The notes: generated by a model from the letters alone, not told the origin. A DNA stretch of 64,000 nucleotides from Myxococcota bacterium (GCA_029251165.1 JAQXDW010000021.1:20936-84935), one strand, 5' to 3'; shown: positions 43,365 through 53,139, counted from the first letter of the stretch. Numbers and translations: made by a program.

Positions 43365-44681
43365 TCACCAGGACAGCGTGCCGTCCAGACCGACCGTCAC
43401 CCCAGAGTCCGGGTAGTCGGCGTCCGACAGCTCCTGAATGCTCGCAAAGGCGGCGCCCTCTGGATCGCGCCGCGGCTTGCCCTCTCCATCCAGCATCACC
43501 GGGTGCAGCCTCGCCGCGATCAGCACGCCGTTTCCGGCCAGCTCCGTCTCCAGGATCAGCGAGGTTCCCCCGTGCCCGCCTCGGGTGCCGAACTGTCGGA
43601 AGCCGACGAAGTTGCCCAGCGAGTATGCGATGAGCCGCCCCCGGTAGACCTCCATCGCCCGCAGGACGTGGGGACCGTGGCCGATGACGAGGTCTGCGCC
43701 CGCATCCACCGCCGCCCGAGACAGCGCCTCGACGTCCCCCCGTCGCTCGCCCCAGGCGATCTCGGTTCGGCCTGGGACGTGCCGTGCACCGCTGCCCTCG
43801 GCGCCACCATGGAAGGTGAAGATGACGAGATCCGCCGTGGCGTCTGCTTGCACGATGGCCCCCTGGACCTCCTCGATGCGGTTGACGTTGAGGCAGCAGC
43901 TCCCAGAGTGCGCACCGACGACCGCGATCTTGAGGCCATCCCGCTCCAGCATGGCGATGTCGCCGTAGCGCGCGGTGTGAGCGATCCCAGCCGCATCGAG
44001 CGCAGCGAGGGTGGCGTCCATCCCCGCCTCGCCGAGGTCCATGGCGTGGTTGTTGGCGTTGCTGACCACGTCGATGCTCGCGGACTGGAGCGCAGCGGTG
44101 TAGCGCACCGGGGTGCGGAAGCTGTAGCAGCTGCTCGACGCCGGGCCGCACTTGGTCTGTGGCAGGTCATCGGAGAGGGTTCCCTCCAGGTTGAGGAAGG
44201 CGACGTCGGCTGCTGCGAAGATGTCCGCGACGTCCGCAAACAGCACCTCGCCGTTGCCTGGCGCGAGCCCCGCGCTCCCCTTGCGCAGGTCGCTGCCCAT
44301 CATGGTGTCGCCGGCAGCCGCGAGGGTCAGTCCCTTCCCGACAGGTTCCACGGGGACCGCCGCTCCGGAGGTGTCCACAGCGCCCAGCAGCTGCCGTGTG
44401 GTGGCCACCCGGAGCCAGTGCTCCAGCTCTGCCCGCTCCGGGTCCAGGGCCTTCACATTCTCCCAGGCCGCTCCGGCTGCGGCGTAGTCCGACAGCACCC
44501 ACTCCGCCCACCCAAGCTCCCACCAGGCGTCCGCGCTGGTTGGATCCTCCGCAGCAGCAGCGCGAAGGAGCGTGCGCGCCTCTGCATGCGCTCCAGCCTG
44601 AAGCGCGGCGATGCCGTCCTCCAGCGCACCCGCCTGTGCGGCTCCTGACAGGAGCAGTCCGATGGTAATCATGCCTCGCAT
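43365..44681 (-). CDS. Exported CapA-family protein with N-terminal TPR
   Basis: ATG 44681 follows GGAGAAG and gives a 438-residue protein with a signal peptide (MRGMITIGLLLSGAAQAG). Two or three TPR helices (about 20-105) precede a CapA domain (PF09587 type) with AAGDTMMGSDL, FLNLEGTLSDD, NANNHAMDLG, FTFHGGAEG, GHGPHVLRAMEVYRGRLIAYSLGNF. CapA proteins belong to the calcineurin-like metallophosphatase fold and are tied to poly-gamma-glutamate capsule formation in Bacillus, but many homologues have other roles. A second CapA-family gene lies 4 kb away at 48717. Confidence 0.88.
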   Translation of the reverse strand: MRGMITIGLLLSGAAQAGALEDGIAALQAGAHAEARTLLRAAAAEDPTSADAWWELGWAEWVLSDYAAAGAAWENVKALDPERAELEHWLRVATTRQLLGAVDTSGAAVPVEPVGKGLTLAAAGDTMMGSDLRKGSAGLAPGNGEVLFADVADIFAAADVAFLNLEGTLSDDLPQTKCGPASSSCYSFRTPVRYTAALQSASIDVVSNANNHAMDLGEAGMDATLAALDAAGIAHTARYGDIAMLERDGLKIAVVGAHSGSCCLNVNRIEEVQGAIVQADATADLVIFTFHGGAEGSGARHVPGRTEIAWGERRGDVEALSRAAVDAGADLVIGHGPHVLRAMEVYRGRLIAYSLGNFVGFRQFGTRGGHGGTSLILETELAGNGVLIAARLHPVMLDGEGKPRRDPEGAAFASIQELSDADYPDSGVTVGLDGTLSW

Positions 44682-44708
44682 ATCTTCTCCTTGGCGTACC
44701 GTGTCTGT

Positions 44709-45575
44709 ATGCCCGATCCCCTCCTCTCGCTGTCTGGTCTTCTGGATCGCATCGCCCTGTCTGCCGTCCGCCTGCAGGGCTGGAAGAGCCGCTTCATCGA
44801 CACCCCGGATGGAAACATCCACCTGTTCGACATCCAAGGACGCGGTACGCTTCCCCCGATCCTCTTGCTGCACGGGCTGGGCGCACGGAGCGCAGACTAT
44901 GCGCCGCTCGTCGGGCGGCTCAAGCGGCTGACCCGTCGGCTGATCGTGCCCGACGTGCCTGGACATGGCCTGTCCCGCGTCCCAGCCGGCGGACTGGAGC
45001 CAGAGATGGTGGAGTCCTCGATCCTCGCAGCGCTCGATGTGGTGCTCGATGAGCCAGCAATCGTGATTGGGAATTCGATGGGCGGGCTGGCGGCGATCCG
45101 GTTTGCGGGGGCGCGTCCAGAGCGGGTGGCAGCGATGGTTCTGGCCTCACCGGGCGGTGCCCCGATGGATGAGCACGGGATCCGAGAGCTGCTAAGCATC
45201 TTCAAGATGAAGACGCACCGCGAGGCCCTCAGCTTCGTCGATCGCCTCCTCGGTCGACCCAGCCTCATCCGACACCTGCTGGCGGTCGGCGTCCGCGGCC
45301 GCATGAACAGCGCCGGCCCCCAGGAGCTGATGTCGAAGATCACCCCTCGTCACCTGCTGAAGCCTGCGGAGCTGGAGGGACTGAAGGCGCCGATGTTGTT
45401 GTTCTGGGGTGCCAACGACGAGATCCTCCCGCTCAAGGGACTGGACTTCTTCCGTCGCCATCTCCCTCAGCACACCATCATCGAGAGCCCTGACCGGTTC
45501 GGTCACTCACCGTATGTCGATGACCTTCGAGGCTTTTCCCGTCGGGTAGAGCGCTTCCTGCAGGAGACCCTCTGA
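44709..45575 (+). CDS. Alpha/beta hydrolase (serine type)
   Basis: ATG 44709 gives 288 residues. The nucleophile elbow is GNSMGG, the oxyanion loop HGLGARS, the acid in WGANDEILP and the histidine in FGHSPYVDD. The general lipase/esterase type can be stated but not the substrate. The last base of the gene's stop lies within the overlapping start of the kinase gene (CTGA), so the two are translationally coupled, and the hydrolase may share its regulation. Confidence 0.82.
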   Translation: MPDPLLSLSGLLDRIALSAVRLQGWKSRFIDTPDGNIHLFDIQGRGTLPPILLLHGLGARSADYAPLVGRLKRLTRRLIVPDVPGHGLSRVPAGGLEPEMVESSILAALDVVLDEPAIVIGNSMGGLAAIRFAGARPERVAAMVLASPGGAPMDEHGIRELLSIFKMKTHREALSFVDRLLGRPSLIRHLLAVGVRGRMNSAGPQELMSKITPRHLLKPAELEGLKAPMLLFWGANDEILPLKGLDFFRRHLPQHTIIESPDRFGHSPYVDDLRGFSRRVERFLQETL

Positions 45576-48500
45576 CTGACGACATCGGCCAGCTCGGTCC
45601 GTTCCGGCTCACCGCTCTCCTCGGCATGGGCGGCATGGGCACCGTCTGGGCCGGGACCCACACCGGCAGCGGCCAGCCGGTCGCCGTCAAGGTGATGTCC
45701 GCGCAGCGCAGCGTCGACACCGCTGCCTTCGACGCCGAGATCCGCGCCACGGCCCGGCTGCGCCACCCGAACATCATCCAGGTCTTCGACCACGGGCGGG
45801 TGCGTGCAGAAGAAGCCAGCGCGCGCTTCGCTGTCGACAGTCCCTGGCTGGCGATGGAGCGGGTGAGCGGCGGCACGCTCAGCGATCACCGCGGACGCCT
45901 GACATGGCCGGTCCTTCGGACGGTGCTGCTGCGGCTGCTGTCTGCGCTGTCTCATGCCCACGCAAGCGGCGTCATTCACCGCGATCTCAAGCCGGCCAAT
46001 GTCCTGATCGGGGAAGAGGTTCACGACCTTCGGCTGATGGACTTCGGGCTCGCAGCCATCCAGCTCCGCCGACCCGGCACCGCCCACCAGGGACCGCCCG
46101 GCGGGACTCCAGCCTATATGGCCCCCGAGCAGATCCAGGGAACTTGGCGCATGACCGGTCCCTGGACAGACCTCTACGCCCTCGGCGTGCTCGCGCACAC
46201 AATGGCGTGTGGGGCCTACCCGTTCTCCGGTACCCCCACTGCAATCCTCCACGCCCACCTCCACACACCGCCCCGACCGCTGCCGCCCTACGCTCCTGGC
46301 GTCGAGGGCTTCGCAGACTGGATCACCCGGCTGCTCGCGAAGGCACCTCGGGATCGGTTCTCCTCAGCAGCCGAGGCCATGGACGCCCTCCCCGGCGGCC
46401 CAGGCTACCAAGCCCCTCGTCGCCCGCTCCCGACCGGAGGGCTGGGGCTGGCTGCGCTGCGAGATCCGCCGCTGGTTGGGCGAGAGCGGGAGAAGGCGAG
46501 CATGCGCGCTGCCCTCGCGACGGCCTGTGAGACCCAGACGGCAGGCGTGGTGGTGCTCCGTGGGCCCGCCGGCACCGGAAAGACCCGGCTTGCCCAGTGG
46601 CTGTCGCGGTACGCCCACCAGCAGCACGGTGCTGCGCTGGTGTTCGCTGCCCACAGCCGCATTCCCGGCCCGCATGACGACCTCCGTCCTGCGCTGCTCC
46701 GCGCGCTCCAGTGCAGCGATCTGCCCCGCGAGTCTGCCGATGCACACCTCAACGCCCGGCTCGGGCCGCCCACCGATGCTGCCGCCCGCTCAGAGCGACT
46801 CGACCTGCTGTATGGCGGACAGCGCAGCGATCGGGGCGTCCGTCATGCATCGCTCGCCCGCATCCTCGACAACCTTGGCCCAGTCGCGGTCCTCAATGCC
46901 GACGATGCCCAGTGGGGCCTGGAGGCGCTGTCTCTTGCGGACTGGATCCTCGGCCGTCGCCTGAGGGCCCTGGTCGTGCTGACGATCCAGGAAGAAGCCC
47001 TCCGCACCCTGCCAGAGTCCGCGCAGCGCATCGACGCGCTCCAGGCCCGCGCCGGCTGCACCACCATCAGCCTCTCGCCCTTGCTCGCGACCGACAGTGT
47101 CGCGCTCATTGACGGGATGCTCAACCTGGAGCCTGCGCTGCTGGAGGCCGTCTGTACCCGCTCGGAGGGCTACCCGATCTACGCCGTCCAGCTCCTCCGA
47201 GACTGGGCCGCGCAGGGGCTCCTTGAGTCTGGGCCGGGCGGACTGCGCCTCACACCGGGCGTCACGGTGCAGATCCCAGCGGACCTGCAGGCCATCTGGG
47301 TCGGCTCTGTCCAGCGTGCCCTCGACGGCTGGGCGGCCAGCGATCTCCTCGCCCTGGAGGTCGCCGCAGTCCTCGGCGATCGGGTCGATGTCGTGGAGTG
47401 GCTGGCGGTGTGTCGCGCCCGGCGCTGCACCCCGACCCCAGGGCTCGTCGATGCCCTCGTCTGCCGCGCCCTCCTGCACCCCCGCCCCGGCGGCTTCCGG
47501 TTCACCCACGGGATGCTGCGCGAGTCTCTGACCCAGCAGGCGGACGGTGCGCGCATCCGTGCCCACCACATCGCCGCTGCCGAGCACCTCAGCGAGACTC
47601 CAGAGCGGGCGGCGCTGCACTTCATCCAGGCCGATTCCACCGATCGCGCCCTGGCCCCGCTCCTGGCTGCGGTGCACGATCACCGGACCGAGGGCCACAC
47701 CCTCCGGTGTCGGCAGCTCCTCGACCGCTATGAGTTGGTTGCGGCCACGCTCCCGCGCTCCGACCGACGCTCCGTCGAGGGCCTCTGCCAGCGGTGTCGT
47801 CTGGAGGGAACCCTCGGAGATCCCGATGCTGAGCGCGTCGTGGCCCATGTCTTGCTCGAGCGTGCTCAGGCCAGCGACTTTCCAGACGCCACCTGCCTGG
47901 CCTGGCTCTCGCTGAGCAATGCCGACCGCCGCCAGGGCCGAATCCACGCCGCGCTCCAGTCCGCTCAGCGCGCAAAGGCGCTCGCCGAGTCGCTGCGCGA
48001 TCCAACGCTGGTGGGCGAGTGCGCCTGGGAGATCGGACTGTGCCTGACCAACCGTGGTGATCTCATCAGCGCCCTGGACAGCCTCCAGCATGCTGTCGCA
48101 TCCGCCCGGAAGGCCAGCGCGCCGCTCCTGCTCGCCGGAACACTCCTGAGCCTCGGCTACACCCACCTCCATCGAGACGAGGTGGCGGAGGCCGAGGCCG
48201 TCATCTCAGAGGCGGAGGCGCTGTACCGGACCCACCGCGTGCGGGTCGGTTCGGCAAATTGTGCGAACGCACGCGGCGAGCTGCTGCGCAAGAAGGGCGA
48301 TCTCATCGGCGCAGCGAGCGCCTATCGGACCGCGCTGGAGGACCACGCCGGCACCGCGCTGGTCCACCTCAACCGCCTCAACCTCGGCATCTGCCTCGAC
48401 CTCTGCGGCGACCCCGCAGGCGCCCTGGCCATCTACCAGGGAGAGCTTCCGGAGCTGCTGCGCATGGGCTGGGAGAACCTCATCGGCGCGACCCACTGCC

Positions 48501-48715
48501 TCATCCTCCCAGCAGCCGCCGCGCTGTCAGACTGGGAGACCTTCGACACCCACGCCGCAGCAGCCGAGGAGAGCCTGTGCAACTCAGGGTTCGTCGATCG
48601 CGATGTCGAGGAAGCCGCTGACCGGGCCGCAGCGCTCGCCCGGGAGCACGCTCCGGCACGGGCCAACCTCGCCCGCGCAATCGCTGCTCTCCAGCGCTTC
48701 CAGCGCCAGCGATAG
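45572..48715 (+). CDS. Ser/Thr protein kinase with AAA-type ATPase and TPR-like tail, CTG start
   Basis: The kinase glycine loop (LLGMGGMGTVW) begins before the first ATG at 45626, which would cut the loop. No ATG, GTG or TTG lies in frame upstream. CTG 45572 is preceded by AGGAG at 5-bp spacing and overlaps the previous stop as CTGA, so it is the likely start. The 1047-residue protein has a complete kinase (K40 in VAVK, HRDLKPAN, DFG, APEQ), a P-loop ATPase region starting PLVGRERE with Walker A GPAGTGKT (about 290-700) and a helical TPR-like region to the end. This PknK-like layout is common in signalling kinases of Myxococcota. Substrates are unknown. Confidence 0.85.
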   Translation: MTDDIGQLGPFRLTALLGMGGMGTVWAGTHTGSGQPVAVKVMSAQRSVDTAAFDAEIRATARLRHPNIIQVFDHGRVRAEEASARFAVDSPWLAMERVSGGTLSDHRGRLTWPVLRTVLLRLLSALSHAHASGVIHRDLKPANVLIGEEVHDLRLMDFGLAAIQLRRPGTAHQGPPGGTPAYMAPEQIQGTWRMTGPWTDLYALGVLAHTMACGAYPFSGTPTAILHAHLHTPPRPLPPYAPGVEGFADWITRLLAKAPRDRFSSAAEAMDALPGGPGYQAPRRPLPTGGLGLAALRDPPLVGREREKASMRAALATACETQTAGVVVLRGPAGTGKTRLAQWLSRYAHQQHGAALVFAAHSRIPGPHDDLRPALLRALQCSDLPRESADAHLNARLGPPTDAAARSERLDLLYGGQRSDRGVRHASLARILDNLGPVAVLNADDAQWGLEALSLADWILGRRLRALVVLTIQEEALRTLPESAQRIDALQARAGCTTISLSPLLATDSVALIDGMLNLEPALLEAVCTRSEGYPIYAVQLLRDWAAQGLLESGPGGLRLTPGVTVQIPADLQAIWVGSVQRALDGWAASDLLALEVAAVLGDRVDVVEWLAVCRARRCTPTPGLVDALVCRALLHPRPGGFRFTHGMLRESLTQQADGARIRAHHIAAAEHLSETPERAALHFIQADSTDRALAPLLAAVHDHRTEGHTLRCRQLLDRYELVAATLPRSDRRSVEGLCQRCRLEGTLGDPDAERVVAHVLLERAQASDFPDATCLAWLSLSNADRRQGRIHAALQSAQRAKALAESLRDPTLVGECAWEIGLCLTNRGDLISALDSLQHAVASARKASAPLLLAGTLLSLGYTHLHRDEVAEAEAVISEAEALYRTHRVRVGSANCANARGELLRKKGDLIGAASAYRTALEDHAGTALVHLNRLNLGICLDLCGDPAGALAIYQGELPELLRMGWENLIGATHCLILPAAAALSDWETFDTHAAAAEESLCNSGFVDRDVEEAADRAAALAREHAPARANLARAIAALQRFQRQR

Positions 48716-48716
48716 C

Positions 48717-49976
48717 TCACTCCCCTGGCGGAACAACCGGCGCAGCCTCCATTGGATAGAGCCACTGCGCGCCGAGGATGCTCGCGGCGTGGGCGCGCCG
48801 CTCCAGCAGCAGGCCCAGCTCTTCCTGGAGCCCAGCGGCATCCTCCGCTGCGGCGATCTGCGGGAGGAGCCCCTCGGCCGCCTCCCGGCCGACCACCGGC
48901 TGGGTCTGGGGGTGGACTCCTCGGGCATGGCGGTTGACCCAGATGGGATCCACCGTCAGCTCCGCCAGCTCGACCCGCTGCACGTCGTCTCCGTAGTCCT
49001 TGCGCACCACCGAGAACCGCAGGATCGCCCCGTCTCGGGTGTTGCCGACGTGGGGATGGTGCAGCCCGTGGCGGTAGTGGTAGCCCTGCCCGGAGATGAA
49101 GTTGCCGAGGCTGTAGGCGACAAACGTCATCCGACCATCCGCCGCCTCGTAGACCTCGACGGGCTGGAGGACGTGGGGGTGGTGGCCGATGATGCCGTCG
49201 ACCCCGCCGTCGAGGATGCGGTGGGCCAGCGTGACGTCCCAGACGTGCGGAGCGTTTCGGTACTCCACGCCCCAGTGGATGCTCAGGAGCACGACCTCTG
49301 CACCCGCCGCACGCGCCGCAGCCGCACGCGCGACGACCTCCTTGTGGTCGGTGATCTTGAAGCTGCACCCCTGGCCGTCCCGGGGCTCGTTGTAGGTGTT
49401 GTACAGCCGACTGCCAGCGATGAAGCCGATCTTGATGCCGTTGATCTCATAGATCTTCGCCGCCTTGGCCCGCTCACAGTCCATCCCGGCGCCGAGGTAG
49501 TCCAGCGGGGCAGACTCCAGCCGCTCGATGGTCTCGACAAAGCCCGCAACGCCCTGATCATAGACGTGGTTGTTGGCAAACGAGACCACATCAAAGCCCG
49601 CGTCGGACAGCGCACCGAGCACGGGCTCTGGAGCGTTGAACACCATGCTCCCCGTTGCGCGCACGCTGTCCGGCGCGACCGGAAACTCCATGTTGCCAAA
49701 CGTCAGGTCCGCGCTGGAGAGCGCACCCTTGACCTCCGAGAACAGCGCCCCGTAGCCATCGAAGTTGGTGCTCTGTCCATCGGGGCCTGTGACCGCAGCG
49801 CGCTCCGCTGCGAGCTTGACCGAGCCGTGCATCATGATGTCACCGACCGCAGCGATCTCTGCGCGGGCGACAAGCTGGGGGACGGGCATCATGCGGGCCG
49901 CATCAGCGGAGGCAGACTCGAGGGGCATCGGAGCCGCTGGAGGGCGGGCACAGCCCAGCACAAGCAGGGGAATCAT
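48717..49976 (-). CDS. CapA-family lipoprotein
   Basis: The 419-residue product starts MIPLLVLGCARPP, a short lipoprotein signal with lipobox VLGC. The CapA domain (about 40-330) shows AAVGDIMMHGSVK, TFGNMEFPVAPD, FANNHVYDQG, LSIHWGVEYRNAPH and GHHPHVLQPVEVY...YSLGNFISGQGY, all standard for the family. The C-terminal 80 residues are helical. It is convergent with the kinase gene (1-bp gap) and divergent from the pentapeptide gene. Together with the gene at 43365, it brackets the hydrolase-kinase pair. Confidence 0.88.
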   Translation of the reverse strand: MIPLLVLGCARPPAAPMPLESASADAARMMPVPQLVARAEIAAVGDIMMHGSVKLAAERAAVTGPDGQSTNFDGYGALFSEVKGALSSADLTFGNMEFPVAPDSVRATGSMVFNAPEPVLGALSDAGFDVVSFANNHVYDQGVAGFVETIERLESAPLDYLGAGMDCERAKAAKIYEINGIKIGFIAGSRLYNTYNEPRDGQGCSFKITDHKEVVARAAAARAAGAEVVLLSIHWGVEYRNAPHVWDVTLAHRILDGGVDGIIGHHPHVLQPVEVYEAADGRMTFVAYSLGNFISGQGYHYRHGLHHPHVGNTRDGAILRFSVVRKDYGDDVQRVELAELTVDPIWVNRHARGVHPQTQPVVGREAAEGLLPQIAAAEDAAGLQEELGLLLERRAHAASILGAQWLYPMEAAPVVPPGE

Positions 49977-50018
49977 GGTCGCTCTCCAGGGGAGGAATGA
50001 GGATAGTAATCCGGCACC

Positions 50019-50528
50019 ATGCCCCCTCTAACCAGCAACAGCGTCCGAATCCGCACCCTCCTGGAGGGAGACGCCGTCGCGCAGGCGGTAGAGCTGATGG
50101 CGATGCTGGAGCTGACCGGGCTGCGGCTGTCCCGCCTGGACCTGCCCCGCAGCGATCTCTCCGGGGCACCGCTGTCCGGCGCGCTGCTGGACTTCGCGAC
50201 CCTCACCGGGACGGACCTCTCTGCGGCGGACCTCTCCGGCGCAGACCTGACCGGCGCGGACCTCTCCGCCGCCCGGCTCGTGGGTGCAGACCTCTCCGGC
50301 GCAGACCTGACCGGCACGAAGCTGTGGGTGTCCGACCTCACCAACGCGAACCTCTCCGGTACCACCCTCCGAAGGGCCGAGTTCATCGGCACCATCCTCA
50401 CCGGCGCAGACCTCTCCCGATGCCAGCTGCTCGACACAGCCTTCCGCAGCGCGCGCTACAGCCGCACCTCGACCCGCTGGCCTGTTGGCTTTGACCCACA
50501 GCGCCAAGGGCTGGTTCCTGTCGACTGA
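50019..50528 (+). CDS. Pentapeptide-repeat protein
   Basis: ATG 50019 gives 169 residues. Between residues about 38 and 130 runs an A(D/N)LxG-type repeat (ADLSGADLTGADLSAARLVGADLSG) of about 15-18 pentapeptides that fold as a right-handed quadrilateral helix. There is no signal peptide. Some family members mimic DNA and protect gyrase (Qnr type), but this one is shorter and has no Qnr-like loops, so its function is open. The start sits 42 bp from the divergent CapA lipoprotein start. Confidence 0.85.
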   Translation: MPPLTSNSVRIRTLLEGDAVAQAVELMAMLELTGLRLSRLDLPRSDLSGAPLSGALLDFATLTGTDLSAADLSGADLTGADLSAARLVGADLSGADLTGTKLWVSDLTNANLSGTTLRRAEFIGTILTGADLSRCQLLDTAFRSARYSRTSTRWPVGFDPQRQGLVPVD

Positions 50529-50578
50529 TCCCGCCCCCACTCCCCCGCACAACAGTCTGAGCAGGTACACTCTTCGCC

Positions 50579-51925
50579 ATGTCAGCCCTCTTCCTCAGCC
50601 TCGCGATGTCAGCCCTCTCTCATGGAGAACCGAACACAGCAGCGTGCTCGGTGTTTGCCCAGGCCGATGACTGGGAGTGGCCCGAGCAGAGCACCTGTGG
50701 GGTGCTGCTCGGACCGCCAGAGACTGAAGAGACTGCAGAGACTGCAGAGGACAGCGAAGCCCCTGTGGCCGACACCTGTCCGATCTCGTGCCGGCTGCTC
50801 GATCCACTCCCGCTCGTGAACGACGATGTGATCGACGACGTGATCGGCAATGTGCTCGACGACGTGATCGACGACGCAGCCCCCGAGACCGAGACCGCCG
50901 CAGCGCCCTGTGGCCCGGGCATCGACTTCTGCATCGCCCCCCGCGCCAACGCTGCGAGCGAGAAGAATGAGCTTGACCTCAGCCTCTTCCGCAAGCCCAA
51001 CCAGGAAGAGACCGCGCCGCCCCTCTCCCCGCCGGCACCGTCTCACAAGGCCGGACTCACCCACGTCTTCGATCAGGTCAAGGCGCTCAACAGCTGCCGC
51101 ACCCAGCTCGCCGCAGCGATCCCCCGACCAGAGAAGCCCCGCAAGAACGAGTTCGAGGGCTCCGACAGCTACGCCGCGCGCCAGCAGTCCTACATCGCAT
51201 GCCAGAGCGAGCGCGAGACCGAGATCATCTCTCGGCAGTCCCTCATCGAGCCGGTCATCGAGGAGATGGTCTTCTACGCCATCCTCCGCGCCGATGACAT
51301 CGGCAGCTACGACGCCGACGAGGGCTGCTTCTTCCCCGGCGTCACCGCTCGGGTAGAGCTAGACGACTTCAAGTCCAAGGACGCCGTCTACCTCAACCAC
51401 TACGCCTCCGAGACCGCTGCCTCCCCGATCAGCGACCCCAAGCGACGCCTCATCCCGCGAGACACCGAGCTGCGGGTCCAGCTCACGTCAGGAACCATCG
51501 CCTCGGTCACCCTTGACCCAGACAGCGACCGCACCGTCCTGAAGGTGAGCTCCCACCCGCTCTGCGTCGATGCCGCGACCGGTCGAGAGTACCGAGAGCA
51601 GAAAGAGCTCAACGGCTTCTCCGACTTCGGCATCCAGGCCGAGATGACGCTCCAATTCCGGTTCGAGGTCAGCCCAGACCCAGCGAACCCCGCCGACAAT
51701 GTCGCCTGGCCGATCTGGGAGATCGACGGTGAATTTGTGTACCGCAACGACCCCGCTGGTGCTGTCCTGAGGGTCGAGCCTGGCCGCAAGCTCCCCGTCG
51801 ACGGTGAGGCCGCAGCGGGCGGGCTCGACTTCAGCGGCAGCGACGATGGCTGCGCGGCGGATCGCTCTGCCGGGGTGTTCCTGGGCATGTTCGGACTGCT
51901 CGGGCTCCGGCGTCGTCGCCGCTGA
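50579..51925 (+). CDS. Surface protein with MYXO-CTERM-like sorting tail
   Basis: The 448-residue product starts with a signal peptide (MSALFLSLAMSALSHG). A low-complexity acidic segment contains repeated VIDDVIGNVLDDVIDD. A beta-rich domain follows (about 230-400). The end is DGCAADRSAGVFLGMFGLLGLRRRRR: a cysteine, a hydrophobic helix and an Arg tail, the layout of MYXO-CTERM tails processed by myxosortase in Myxococcota. A mature lipid-anchored, surface-displayed protein is inferred. The domain in the middle was not recognised. Confidence 0.78.
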   Translation: MSALFLSLAMSALSHGEPNTAACSVFAQADDWEWPEQSTCGVLLGPPETEETAETAEDSEAPVADTCPISCRLLDPLPLVNDDVIDDVIGNVLDDVIDDAAPETETAAAPCGPGIDFCIAPRANAASEKNELDLSLFRKPNQEETAPPLSPPAPSHKAGLTHVFDQVKALNSCRTQLAAAIPRPEKPRKNEFEGSDSYAARQQSYIACQSERETEIISRQSLIEPVIEEMVFYAILRADDIGSYDADEGCFFPGVTARVELDDFKSKDAVYLNHYASETAASPISDPKRRLIPRDTELRVQLTSGTIASVTLDPDSDRTVLKVSSHPLCVDAATGREYREQKELNGFSDFGIQAEMTLQFRFEVSPDPANPADNVAWPIWEIDGEFVYRNDPAGAVLRVEPGRKLPVDGEAAAGGLDFSGSDDGCAADRSAGVFLGMFGLLGLRRRRR

Positions 51926-51962
51926 GCCAGCCTCGAGACGCCTCCTGCGATAGAGCGCCCCA

Positions 51963-52994
51963 ATGGCGACCGACCTCTACACCCTGGACATGGCCGCGCT
52001 GACTGCGCTGGTCCGCGAGATGAACCAGCCAGCCTTCCGGGCAAAGCAGCTGTGGGGGTGGCTGTATGAGCGCGGGGCACAAGACTTCTCGGAGATGAGC
52101 AACCTGCCCCGTGGGTTCCGGGAGCGGCTGTCGGCGGAGTGTCGGCTGGGCTCGCTGTCGACGGTCGTCGAGCAGCGCAGCGAGGACGGCACCATCAAGC
52201 GCCTGTACCGACTGCCGGACGGCAAGAGCATCGAGAGCGTCCTGATGTGCTACGCCGACAACCGGCGCACCGCCTGCATCTCCTCGCAGGCCGGCTGTGC
52301 GATGGGCTGCACCTTCTGCGCGACGGGACAGATGGGCTTCGCACGCCACCTGACCGCCGATGAGATCTTCGAGCAGGCCCAGCGGTTCTCTGCAGAGCTT
52401 CAGAAGAAGGGAGAGCGGCTGAGCAACGTGGTGATGATGGGCATGGGTGAGCCGCTGCACAACTACGATGCGGCCCTAGAGAGCATCCGTCGCCTGATGC
52501 GCGATCTGGGCATCGGCGCCCGGCACATCACGATCTCGACGGTGGGGCTGCCGAAGGGAATCCGACGGTTTGCAGCGGAGGGGCTCCAGGTGAAGCTCGC
52601 GATCAGCCTGCATGCTGCCACCGATGCGGTGCGGTCGAGCATGCTGCCGGTCAACCGGAAGTACCCGATCTCCGAGCTGCTGGATGCGGTGCGGGAGTAC
52701 ATCGAGGTCAGCGGGCGGCGGGTGACGTTTGAGTGGGCGCTGATCGCTGGAGAGAACGACTCGGTCGCAGAGGCGGCGCGGCTGGGACGGCTGCTGCGGG
52801 GGATGAAGTGTCACGTGAACCTGATCCCGCTGAACCCGACGAAGGAATACGGCGGGCGACCAACATCGACGGAGGAGGTCGCGGCGTTCGTGGCGGAGCT
52901 GGGACGGCATCGGATCCCAGCGACGGTGAGGGTGCGGCGGGGGATCGACATCGACGCCGGCTGTGGACAGCTCAGCGAGCGCGTCGACGGATGA
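51963..52994 (+). CDS. rlmN: Dual-specificity 23S rRNA/tRNA adenosine-C2 methyltransferase RlmN
   Basis: This 343-residue radical-SAM enzyme methylates C2 of adenine in 23S rRNA and some tRNAs. The N-terminal accessory helix domain is followed by the radical-SAM cluster motif CAMGCTFCATGQMGF (CxxxCxxC), the MMGMGEPLHNYD motif and the methyl-carrier cysteine near the C-terminus in IDIDAGCGQL. Its length is normal. It is preceded by the MYXO-CTERM gene (37-bp gap) and followed by a 145-bp gap. Confidence 0.95.
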   Translation: MATDLYTLDMAALTALVREMNQPAFRAKQLWGWLYERGAQDFSEMSNLPRGFRERLSAECRLGSLSTVVEQRSEDGTIKRLYRLPDGKSIESVLMCYADNRRTACISSQAGCAMGCTFCATGQMGFARHLTADEIFEQAQRFSAELQKKGERLSNVVMMGMGEPLHNYDAALESIRRLMRDLGIGARHITISTVGLPKGIRRFAAEGLQVKLAISLHAATDAVRSSMLPVNRKYPISELLDAVREYIEVSGRRVTFEWALIAGENDSVAEAARLGRLLRGMKCHVNLIPLNPTKEYGGRPTSTEEVAAFVAELGRHRIPATVRVRRGIDIDAGCGQLSERVDG

Positions 52995-53139
52995 GCGCAG
53001 CCGCCTGAAGCTCTCGGCTGAAGAACCCTCGTAAGGTCTGTTTAGACAAACCATACGGCCCTATCAGCCCCATGAAGGACTTGGCCTGGAGGGAATCTTC
53101 AGGCAGATCGAATGGGACGACTCGCACAACGGACGGACC

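Noticed and set aside
53036..53051. GTCT-GTTT-AGAC / GTTT-AGAC-AAAC inverted repeats before the Rieske gene
   Set aside because: Arms are only 4 bp, and they do not fit TNNAACNNGTTNNA.
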